Program-made: the position numbers and the translations under genes | In this document: piece after piece, positions 1-7,700 of the stretch | How the letters are laid out: every line of letters starts with the position of its first letter | Numbering within the stretch: position 1 is the first letter of the stretch | Notes under the pieces: generated by a model | The model's input: only the letters and a program-made list of their open reading frames with translations | Told to the model about the DNA's origin: nothing | Databases searched by the model: none | Assembly (NCBI GenBank): GCA_045589455.1 | Contig: JAZNPC010000074.1 | Location: 1-19,802, forward strand | From: RGIG990 sp045589455 | GTDB taxonomy: Bacteria; Verrucomicrobiota; Kiritimatiellia; RFP12; UBA3636 | Length of the DNA: 19,802 bases | Direction of reading: 5' to 3'

Positions 1-59
1 GCGTCTCTGCGTCCCTTTTTCGCACTTCTAGCCATCACACAAGCACATGGGTTGCCCCC

Positions 60-128
60 ACACTAGCGCTTGTAAGTTGGCCTTGCGACAACGAGAGCAA
101 GACCATGTCCAACGTCAAGCGCTAGTGT
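60..128. repeat. Long imperfect hairpin 1
   Basis: ACACTAGCGCTTG at 60-72 is the exact reverse complement of 116-128 (13 bp). Inside it, GTTGG at 76-80 pairs with CCAAC at 109-113, and CTTGC at 82-86 pairs with GCAAG at 97-101, leaving a ten-base loop. The nested stems make a hairpin of about 69 nt. It shares its outer stem sequence and layout with the hairpin at 289-364. No U-tract follows it, so it is not a normal terminator. Confidence 0.75.
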
Positions 129-152
129 CGTGCGCTGCGCACACACCCAAGC

Positions 153-186
153 AATCCTGCCAATCCTGCAAAATCCTGTAATCCTG
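153..186. repeat. Short AATCCTG repeat run
   Basis: The heptamer AATCCTG occurs four times at irregular spacing (153-159, 162-168, 172-178, 180-186). A related CCAATCCT stands at 222-229. Spacing of 8 to 10 bases and lack of a fixed unit argue against a CRISPR array. It looks like a degenerate low-complexity repeat forming part of the mosaic. Confidence 0.6.
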
Positions 187-288
187 TTCCTGCGCGAGAG
201 CGCACTCGCGTGCCCCGCACGCCAATCCTCGCACTTCTAGCCACCACGTGCACCACGCCCCCATTCTCAATAGCCTTGGTGGGTCATA

Positions 289-364
289 CACATTAGCGCT
301 TGGCAGTTGCATTATTGCTTCGTCAGATTTCGCAATAATAAAGGCAACAACAAGCGGTAATGTG
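289..364. repeat. Long imperfect hairpin 2
   Basis: CACATTAGCGCTTG at 289-302 pairs with 351-364 with a single mismatch. GTTGC at 306-310 pairs with GCAAC at 344-348. ATTATTGC at 311-318 pairs with GCAATAAT at 332-339 around a 13-base loop. The layout repeats hairpin 1: an outer stem, three unpaired bases on the left and two on the right, a 5-bp stem beginning GTTG, then a variable inner stem. The 5-bp stem changes from GG/CC to GC/GC while remaining paired. Confidence 0.75.
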
Positions 365-540
365 CGCGCTAGCGTCCCAACATCACACACCCATCACACA
401 AGCTCCGCGCCCCCAGCGTTCACTGCGTCTCTGCGTCCCTTCGGCGTCACGTGCATCACGCCATTGATTGCTACATTTGGACGGATTGGGTGAATAACTT
501 AGATGCGCCCCACGTGCTGTGGCATTATTGCCGCAGATGA

Positions 541-583
541 AAAATAAAGCAGCCAAGATTTATTTAATCTTTGCTGCTTTATT
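541..583 (-). terminator. Rho-independent terminator of the fucosidase operon
   Basis: AATAAAGCAGC at 543-553 pairs with 573-583, and AAGATT at 555-560 pairs with AATCTT at 566-571 around a five-base loop. On the minus strand a run of T follows the stem. It lies about 30 bases after the fucosidase stop codon. The stem is nearly symmetrical and could act in both directions. Confidence 0.75.
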
Positions 584-613
584 GCTTCTTAATGGAATAC
601 CATTAATTTTATA

Positions 614-1945
614 TTACTTCATTACCAATTCTACAACAGGGATTGCAACATTTGGATGCTTGATAGGTAGTAGAAGAGTTAATGTGCCCTCTGGAAGGTC
701 CTCATTGTTCCAAGCTTTCTTTGCATTCTCAATGAATTTTATCTCAGATCCGTCATGTAGGAATTGCGCAAAAGCAATTTTGCCAGCTAGACCTGCAAGA
801 TTTAAACGAGCCAAAGGCCAATCTGTAATGTGTACATAAAGTCGCTTTGTCTTTGGATTCCATGTGTAGCGAGCACCATTTGGCTCAACAAATTCCTCTG
901 GAGCCATTGTGCAGCCATAGATTGAGCGGCTATGGTACTTCATCCATCTTGCAAAGTCGTTTAAGCGCTCAACTGCACGATAATCAAAGTAGCCGCGTGC
1001 TGTAGGACCAACATTCATGATAAGGTTGCCACCGCGTGCAACGTGCTTGATAAGCATCTCAATGCACTGCTTCTCGCTCTTCCAGGTTTCCTCATCGCGT
1101 GCATAGCCCCAAGAACCAGAGAAGGTCTGGCAGCCCTCCCAAACAGCAATTGAGCCATCTGCATTTCTAGGTGGAAATTCTGGCTGGAATTGCTCCGGAG
1201 TAACAATGCTCTTAAATTCAGGTAGGTCTAGACGGTTATTAACGATTGTGTCAGGAGATAGCTTCTTCACTAGAGCAACAATCTTTTCGCTTTCCCACTC
1301 ATTTCTTCCCTTACCAGGCATTCCTCTATATTCTGTCTTTGGATAAGAGAAGTCAAACCACATAATATCAATCTTACCATAGTTTGTTAGTAGCTCAGTA
1401 ATCTGATTGCGCATATACTTTGCATACTTGCGCACATCGCGAGTCTTGTTCATCTCAAGAGCATCAGGATGATTTCTTAGTGGATGAATTGCATCGATTG
1501 GGAACTCTGGATGGTACCAATCTAGAAGAGAGTAGTAGAAGCCAATTTTAATGCCTTCTGCTCTAAATGCGTCAACAATCTCTTTTAGCAAGTCGCGCTT
1601 TGCCTGTGTTTTGGTTGCTTTGTAGTCAGTATATTTTGAATCCCACAAGCAGAAGCCCTCATGGTGCTTTGTTGTGATAACAAAATACTTCATGCCAGCT
1701 TCCTTAGCCATGCGAGCCCATTCCTTTGCATCAAGCATATCAGGGTTAAAATTATCAAAATACTTTTGATAGTCTTCGTTGGAAATTTCTCGGTGATTCT
1801 TGATCCACTCATTATTTGCTGGGATTGCATAGAGACCCCAGTGGATAAACATACCAAAGCGTGCTTCGGTAAACCATTCGTACTTATTTTGTGCTTTAGT
1901 TTTTTTTGTGCACTTTGTTGTTTTAGTTTTTTTTGTTGTTTTCAT
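614..1945 (-). CDS. Alpha-L-fucosidase, GH29 family
   Basis: A 443-residue protein that should hydrolyse terminal alpha-L-fucose with retention, probably from fucosylated oligosaccharides. The N-terminal part has the classic GH29 pattern: FGMFIHWGLYAIP near residues 30-42, then TKHHEGFCLWDSKYTD near 92-107. IMWFDFSYP follows near 194-202; its Asp (about 198) sits where the family's catalytic nucleophile is expected. Length is normal for a GH29 core without an added carbohydrate-binding module. I chose the ATG at 1945 because GGAG (1952-1955) lies seven bases upstream; a TTG four codons earlier overlaps that site. There is no signal peptide. The protein begins with about 20 residues dominated by Lys and Thr, so a cytoplasmic location is likely. 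It follows the SGNH gene by 39 bases and is probably co-transcribed with it. The acid/base residue was not assigned. Confidence 0.93.
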   Translation of the reverse strand: MKTTKKTKTTKCTKKTKAQNKYEWFTEARFGMFIHWGLYAIPANNEWIKNHREISNEDYQKYFDNFNPDMLDAKEWARMAKEAGMKYFVITTKHHEGFCLWDSKYTDYKATKTQAKRDLLKEIVDAFRAEGIKIGFYYSLLDWYHPEFPIDAIHPLRNHPDALEMNKTRDVRKYAKYMRNQITELLTNYGKIDIMWFDFSYPKTEYRGMPGKGRNEWESEKIVALVKKLSPDTIVNNRLDLPEFKSIVTPEQFQPEFPPRNADGSIAVWEGCQTFSGSWGYARDEETWKSEKQCIEMLIKHVARGGNLIMNVGPTARGYFDYRAVERLNDFARWMKYHSRSIYGCTMAPEEFVEPNGARYTWNPKTKRLYVHITDWPLARLNLAGLAGKIAFAQFLHDGSEIKFIENAKKAWNNEDLPEGTLTLLLPIKHPNVAIPVVELVMK

Positions 1946-1984
1946 ATTTATCTCCAACTATGTTCTGTAATAAAATGGTGTTGT

Positions 1985-3079
1985 CTATGCTTCTTTAATT
2001 GCTTGACGAAGCTCCGGTAGAATATTTTCATACATACGATAGAAGCCTAAATCATTTGGGTGGCAGCCATCGACTGTGCATGCATCACGATTTGCTGTTC
2101 CGAAAAGTATTTCTCCGTCTATAAAGTAGACGTGTTTATCTCCGGCAGCAATTGCTTTCTCATAATTCTCACGAATTAAGTCACGGCGCTTGCACTTGGT
2201 TTCATAATCGCGATCCTTCCAAATATCGCACATAGAAATCATGATAATAGGTAGATTTGGATGTGCTTCGCGAATGATTTTATAGAAAGGCTCATGGGTT
2301 GCTCTTAAATCATCGATATCTTTTGCATTATGGTCATAATCCATAACAAATACACCTAAATCAAGCTTTGCAATTGCTCTTGCAACAGCAGGTTCTCCTT
2401 TGCCACAACCAGAGAAACCGAGATTGATTTGCTCTGCATTAACATCGCGGCAAAGCATAGAACAATAATTATTGCCAGGACGAGATGCGCAGCCTCCTTG
2501 GGTTATTGATGAGCCATAGAATAGAATTGGCTTAATTGCATGAGGTGTTGGTCCTTCAATTTTTGTGCCGGGAGGGAAGCCGATTTCTAGCTCTGTGATG
2601 CCGCCATACAGAGGAAAATTGATGCACCAATCGCGCATCTCGTTAGTCCAAGTTGTATTATTGAAAACTACTTGCTCAATATCTGTTTGAGACAGTGTTG
2701 GTCTGACGGTGCTAACGTGATGACAATCTTCGCCAAATTTACCTACATAAAGGTCAAAACCATTAGCTCCTGTACGAGGCATATGGTTCATCTCTAGAAG
2801 AGTATTGATTTTAGCGCGAATGCAAATAAATGTTGCATCAGTACGAAAGCGTGCGCATCCACCAGATGTGATAGAGTGGCCTGACCAATATGCGCCAGAA
2901 TTGATATCTTCATCTATCTTTAGAAAATCTGGCAGACGATTGAATTTTCCTTCTGCCAAGCTACCCCATGGGAAGCCCTCTACAGAAAATGGCTCATTTA
3001 GAATATTGTAGTAATTGACCTCTCGGTTGTCTACTGTTGCTATTTTAAAATTGGAATCTATTTCTTCTATTGTTCTCAT
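1985..3079 (-). CDS. SGNH/GDSL-family hydrolase, probable carbohydrate esterase
   Basis: A 364-residue protein with an N-terminal beta-rich region of roughly 180 residues and a C-terminal SGNH hydrolase domain. FYGSSITQGGCAS (about 187-199) is block I, with the likely nucleophile Ser at about 191. INLGFSGCGKGE is block II. MDYDHNA carries the probable block III Asn. DGCHPNDLGF gives the Asp/His pair at about 337 and 340. This build matches secondary-metabolite or sugar O-acyl esterase-like SGNH proteins with a small N-terminal jelly-roll-like domain. The substrate cannot be read from sequence; with a fucosidase next door, deacetylation of a fucosylated glycan is a reasonable guess. I chose the ATG at 3079 over an in-frame TTG eight codons upstream; AGG about 11 bases upstream is only a weak ribosome site. 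There is no signal peptide. It is the first gene of the minus-strand pair. Confidence 0.85.
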   Translation of the reverse strand: MRTIEEIDSNFKIATVDNREVNYYNILNEPFSVEGFPWGSLAEGKFNRLPDFLKIDEDINSGAYWSGHSITSGGCARFRTDATFICIRAKINTLLEMNHMPRTGANGFDLYVGKFGEDCHHVSTVRPTLSQTDIEQVVFNNTTWTNEMRDWCINFPLYGGITELEIGFPPGTKIEGPTPHAIKPILFYGSSITQGGCASRPGNNYCSMLCRDVNAEQINLGFSGCGKGEPAVARAIAKLDLGVFVMDYDHNAKDIDDLRATHEPFYKIIREAHPNLPIIMISMCDIWKDRDYETKCKRRDLIRENYEKAIAAGDKHVYFIDGEILFGTANRDACTVDGCHPNDLGFYRMYENILPELRQAIKEA

Positions 3080-3577
3080 TTTAATATATATACCTGTATA
3101 CAATGGTTGTTTAATGTTATGAATTCACCAACCATTTTTAATAATTCTACCATATACATTAAAAAGAAATAAAGCATAAAAGTTTATAAATTTAAATTCT
3201 GTTGTCAAAATTGAGGTTGTGCTAATGCCTAAATAAAAAATAAATTTTGTAGTATGCAAAAGTAAATGCAACTTTGCACGACTAAATGCACCTATTTCAT
3301 GTTTAAAGTAAAAATTTTAGGTGTTTATGTGTCGTTTTGGTGAAGTTATCTGTTTACAAAATCTCTGATAAAGCATAAAATGGTGGTGTTTTGATTAAAT
3401 AATGTACAAAAAATACAGTATTTAAGACAAAGCATTACAGGACCATCTTTGTAGTAAATTTTCTATGTATTTTTTTTAAAATTTCTTGAATCATGATTTT
3501 CTAGGTAATAAAATATTGCAGATTTTTATATATTTGTCTTAAATATGTGTTTGAAATATATAAATGGGGAGGTAAAT
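3080..3577. other. AT-rich divergent intergenic region
   Basis: About 500 bases without a gene, separating the SGNH gene (minus) from the secreted protein gene (plus). Bases 3121-3180 are only about 22% G+C. Visible items are an inverted repeat AATGGTTG/CAACCATT at 3102-3109 and 3129-3136, and a symmetrical cluster at 3255-3290. AAAGCATAAAA occurs directly at 3171-3181 and 3370-3380. A TTGACA box on the minus strand (3208 down to 3203) could be a -35 element for the SGNH operon, but I see no convincing -10 for it. Confidence 0.6.
3486..3514 (+). promoter_or_regulatory. Candidate sigma-70 promoter of the secreted protein gene
   Basis: TTGAAT at 3486-3491 and TAAAAT at 3509-3514 are separated by 17 bases. 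They match 4/6 and 5/6 of the consensus. Transcription would start near 3521, giving a leader of about 57 bases. In such AT-rich DNA a chance match is possible; TTGATT-17-TACAGT at 3391-3419 is an alternative. Confidence 0.4.
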
Positions 3578-4660
3578 ATGAAAAAAATATTGTTAGTTGT
3601 ATTAAGTTTATCATTAGGATTTGTTTTCGCAGAAACAAAGTTTGATTCACTTTCTTATTGGACAAACTTTGATGATGAAGATGTAAAGGACGATTTTGTT
3701 CCTTGCTCAATCGAGGAATCTAAATATCCTGGTCCTTCTGCAAATGCTACTCACTATTTTAAGGACGGAATGCTATTCCTTGAGGTAGCTTATGATAAAA
3801 AGGCAGCTGTTGCTCTTATTGAGGGTGGTGCTCAGTCTGAAGAAGAGGTGCTTATTCAACACGTTCATGAGATGGTAGATGGTAATGAAGTAGAAAAATC
3901 TATCATGGGGTATCCTTATGGTATTTATACAAACACAGTTATCCAAATGAGCTATGAATTGACAATACCAGATTCATATCAACATACAAATCTTTATGTC
4001 TATGTAGTTTCAAGAAAGAATGCTACAACAGGAAGTAATTTTGGTCCGCATTCTTATCGTATCCCTTACTATAAGGCACGTTACGATGGCTCTTATTTGG
4101 AAATTTGCGAATACACATATTTCCCTACAGAAAAAGAATGTAATGCTCAAGGTTATAGTGGATATTTCCAAAATCCTAGAAACGTCCGTATTCTTGCAAG
4201 AGTTCCTGCAAGTACAGACTCAGCAGAGGGTACTTATACCTTAAAGTTTATTACAATGGGTGGCTATGATGGCGATGATAATGGTCATAGAGGTCAGCCA
4301 TGTAATTTAACAGCAGAGATTAAATACAACGGACAGCATCTAGCTTCAGTTTCTGCTGTTGATTATCCATATAACTGGGAAAAAGGTCCGGAGGTTTCAG
4401 GTGATTACGTTCCTGTGATGGATCCAACAGGCGATAATAACCGTTATCCAATTTGGACATATACAGGCGGAGAGTGGGAGAGAGCAACATTGCGTGGTGC
4501 TCAGCATGAAAATACTGATATTCGTGTTCCTGGTTGGTGTGCTCTCGGTATTATCCATAAGACAAAAATCAGTGGCACAAAGCATGGTATCAAGGTTACA
4601 AACTTCTCTGTTTCTAACATTGACAGAAGTGCCTTTGAGAAGGCAATTATCATTCGATAA
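3578..4660 (+). CDS. Secreted protein of unknown family
   Basis: A 360-residue protein I do not recognise. The start at 3578 is favoured because GGGGAGG (3566-3572) sits just upstream and the product then begins with a clean Sec signal peptide. That peptide is MKKILLVVLSLSLGFVFA, with cleavage expected before ETKFD. An upstream in-frame ATG at 3545 would bury this signal. The mature part has no membrane segment and few Cys. It is rich in Tyr, Asn, Gly and Asp, with alternating hydrophobic stretches that suggest an all-beta, jelly-roll-like fold as in many glycan-binding or glycan-cleaving proteins. Examples are NLYVYVVSRKN and RNVRILARVP near the middle. No catalytic motif is identifiable. 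It is convergent with the large glycosidase gene and divergent from the SGNH/fucosidase pair, so a role in glycan handling at the surface or periplasm is plausible but only inferred. Confidence 0.85.
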   Translation: MKKILLVVLSLSLGFVFAETKFDSLSYWTNFDDEDVKDDFVPCSIEESKYPGPSANATHYFKDGMLFLEVAYDKKAAVALIEGGAQSEEEVLIQHVHEMVDGNEVEKSIMGYPYGIYTNTVIQMSYELTIPDSYQHTNLYVYVVSRKNATTGSNFGPHSYRIPYYKARYDGSYLEICEYTYFPTEKECNAQGYSGYFQNPRNVRILARVPASTDSAEGTYTLKFITMGGYDGDDNGHRGQPCNLTAEIKYNGQHLASVSAVDYPYNWEKGPEVSGDYVPVMDPTGDNNRYPIWTYTGGEWERATLRGAQHENTDIRVPGWCALGIIHKTKISGTKHGIKVTNFSVSNIDRSAFEKAIIIR

Positions 4661-4685
4661 TATGACTCCAAAGCGAGTTATCTAA

Positions 4686-4730
4686 AAAAGGGGCTGTCAC
4701 AAAACATTAGGTTTTGCAACAGCCCCTTTT
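4686..4730. terminator. Bidirectional terminator between convergent genes
   Basis: AAAAGGGGCTGT at 4686-4697 pairs exactly with ACAGCCCCTTTT at 4719-4730. A second stem inside, CAAAAC/GTTTTG, closes a five-base loop. A-tract on one side and T-tract on the other let it work in both directions. It lies 25 bases after the stop of the secreted protein gene and ends five bases before the stop of the large glycosidase. Confidence 0.9.
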
Positions 4731-4735
4731 GCTCT

Positions 4736-7700
4736 TTACTCAGTTAGAGTAATTTGACCAAAGGCACCAGGTATCCATATTGGGTGAATACCGCCACCCC
4801 AAATCATCTTGCCCGTAGGGCCATTTGGTCTATCACAGTCGTATAGGCCAATTGACATACCAAAGCTTACACCAAGTGCATGGCGTGGAATGCCTGACTC
4901 TGCCCAAGGAATCTTTACCTCGTAAATTGTTGTGTTGCCTTTGCGGGAAACAACAATATCATACAAGGATGAGTCCTTTGCTAGCTGACCAGATGATAAA
5001 CCACCATTGTGCTTTGGATTACGGTAAATGGTATGCTTGCCAGAACCACCACCAGGAGAAGCTGCGCTAATGAACCATTCAAAGGCTCGCATATCCTCGC
5101 CATCAATGCGATTCAATGGGTGAAGAGCTAGCTCAATAGCGTCGCACTTTAGTGCGTCATCACCAGTCTGATCTGCAACATGCTTGTCATCCTGAACCTG
5201 AACAGCAAAGTATAGAGCTGTGTCATCCCAACGTAGGTAACCAACACCAGCAAGGCTATCCTCGGACCAATTGTAGCCCTTTTCAGAAATAATCTGATTG
5301 TCGCATAGTAGAGGAATTGGTTCTAGCTTGTCTAGCTCCCAATCGCTTAGGTTGCCATCAATCTTGATGCTCTTGCCTGCAGGTAGCATTAGTGCCTCAG
5401 ATGTATATTCTGTGCCATTGTACTGTGTTACACGAATATTATCAAAGTAAACCTTGCCCTTACCACGACCCACAGGAGTAGGTCCGATGTTTTTGGTGTT
5501 AGGAGGTGTGTCTGTTACCTTGCTCATGAATCTCCAACCGTCTGTTACACGGCCAGCAGAGAATACGTGTGGCATAAAGTATGTCTTTGAAGGAGTACCA
5601 TCATTGAAGTTGATTGATAGGTTACTACCTGCATCATATTCCATATTCTTTACCCAAGCAGTGTATAGATACTTTTTGCCTGGAACAGGAATATCAATAT
5701 TCTGGACGGCATGCTGCCAGTTGTCGCCTTGAAGCTTCATTGCTGTGCCTAGGCAGAAACCAGGAGCAACCTCAACCTTACCATTGCCATGCCAATGGTC
5801 TGGACTCTTGCCAACAGTACCATTCATATGGCTATTCTTAACCATGTTTCCGAGCTGAGAAGGATCGATTGAAACGATGCTTATCTTTGTTTTCGTTGAA
5901 GCCTTAGCTTTGCCTAGAGTCTTTAAGACGACAACTGCTGCATCAGAATTTTGCGGAAGAGGTAGTGTTATACGAGCTGTTTCTCCTGCCTGTAGTGAGA
6001 ATTTTTTTGTAGCTAAAGGTTTAGTACTATCTACAGCTGCAATTTCAATTGTGCCAGAATAGGAGGTTGTATAAGGATTTTTTACCTTAATGGATGTCTC
6101 TGCTTCTTGACCAATGATAACCATAGCTGAAATTTGTGGAGTTGCTGCATCTTGAGCATCAATTTCCAAACATGTACGAGCAGCATGGATAGGTAGAGGC
6201 ACACCCTCAACAATTATAGCCATGCCGTTTGTCAATTTATACGTAGCTGTGTTTGATGTTGTCTTTATAGGAAGAACAGAGCGTCCTTGATAATCGGTTG
6301 CCTTTAGTGTCTTAGGATTTATCCCTGGGCAATCAACAACAATCTCTGTGTCGTTTTGAGTTGCTGGCTGAAGAGTAATAACTCCCATGCCATTATTTTC
6401 AAATACATGGATAAAACCATTTCCTCCATCTGCATATGTGCCTATTGGGCGTGCAGGACCAAGCTTTTCAATCACTGTAGCGACAGAAGCAATAACAGGA
6501 CGTGGAGTGTGATTGTCTAGTAGATATGACCAGTTTCCACAAGCATCACCTCTGCCTCCAAAATATATAATTAATTCGCAGCCAGCAGCTAATTCTGCAG
6601 GCCAATTTGACATTACATGGCGACATTGGTTAAGACTATTTGTCATTGCTATTAGCTGTGGCATATTGAATACTGTTAGGCCTGCAGCGGTCTCGTTATC
6701 AATGACACTCACATTTTCAATGCCTCGAGCTGCTAAATCATTTTGAGCAGAAATGATGCTGTTTCTTGTGCCATAGTGAATAGGCAGAATGTCAATATGA
6801 TTGCAAAGGCCAGCTCCTAGCAAGTCTAGTAGGAAATTTCGTGGCCATAGGCCACCTGCAGACATTGTTTTCATTTCAGGAGCATGCTTGCGAACCTCCT
6901 CTGTACCAATACGACAGAAGTCAATATAGTCTCTTACAGGATCATCGCACTTATTACCTGGAACAATTTCGTTTAACCATTCAAAGCCATAGATTTGTCC
7001 TCTATAATGCTTTGCAAGATGAGCAGCGGTTTGACGCCATGCTTCATGGTCAAATGGGAATGGTTCATAGCCCACACCATAGTGATTAGGGTTTGTTAGA
7101 ACCCAGTTAGGTGGTCCAATTAGCATAATCCATGGTTGGATGCCTGCATCATTGTTTGTTTTGACTGTTCTATCTAAATTATCAAGAGTATATTCTCCAC
7201 GAATAGCCTCTAGTCCCTTCCAACCAATGAAGTGACGGCAATATGAGAAGCCAAGATTATAGGCTAACTCTGATAATTCTTTTGAAGAAACATCGGTTAC
7301 ACCAAATTTGGAGCGTCCACTGCCTATCGCTGCGCGAACATTTGGAAGATTAGCAATAGTTGTTTCACGAACATTCTTTCCGTCGTTTGCTTCAATTAGA
7401 AATACACCTGGAGTTGTTAACCCATCGAGTGTAATCATAACTTCATCAGTATTTGTGAAGGAAATTTTTTTCTTTCCAGTCCATACTACTTCACCCTCAA
7501 CATTTGTTGCTTTTAGTGATAAAGATAGTGAAGTGGCTGGGTTTGTGTCACCTTGTTTTACAGCAATCTGAGGTGTTCCTCCTCCCCAAGTGGCACCGCC
7601 AATTTCATTAGATTGGATAGAGAAAATATCATATGATTGGATTACTCCAGGTCCTCCTACACGAGTGTCCCATGGCCAGTTTTTACCATCTGAACCAACA

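Larger units (their letters stand above)
1..520. repeat. Gene-free mosaic of short dispersed repeats
   Basis: No convincing gene lies in the first 600 bases. The stretch is clearly GC-richer (about 55% in the first 180 bases) than the rest of the window. It is built from short modules that recur in a different order. GCGTCTCTGCGTCCCTT occurs at 1-17 and 425-441. CGCACTTCTAGCCA occurs at 21-34 and 230-243. CCATCACACAAGC occurs at 32-44 and 391-403. A CACGTGCAYCACGCC module occurs at 245-259 and 448-462 with one difference. Two long hairpins and an AATCCTG run sit between them. The first module starts at base 1, so the cluster probably extends left of the window. I read it as an intergenic repeat cluster, perhaps REP-like or decayed mobile DNA. 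Its function is unknown. Confidence 0.75.

Noticed and set aside
153..186. CRISPR array
   Set aside because: The repeat is only seven bases with 1-3-base spacers, and there are no cas genes.
51..380. Hairpins as integron attC recombination sites
   Set aside because: attC sites need RYYYAAC on the 5' arm and GTTRRRY on the 3' arm. Here GTTG lies on the 5' arm and CAAC on the 3' arm, so the order is reversed, and no integrase or cassette genes are visible.
115..493. Short open frames in the repeat cluster on both strands
   Set aside because: They run through repeated modules and hairpins, lack ribosome sites and encode low-complexity peptides with no family resemblance.
1946..1957. N-terminal extension of the fucosidase from an upstream TTG
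   Set aside because: The TTG overlaps the GGAG ribosome site that serves the ATG at 1945.
3080..3103. N-terminal extension of the SGNH protein from an upstream TTG
   Set aside because: No better ribosome site supports it, and the extra eight residues add nothing to the domain; the ATG at 3079 is simpler.
3545..3577. Upstream ATG of the secreted protein
   Set aside because: The ribosome site GGGGAGG lies inside this stretch and serves the ATG at 3578, which also gives a proper signal peptide.
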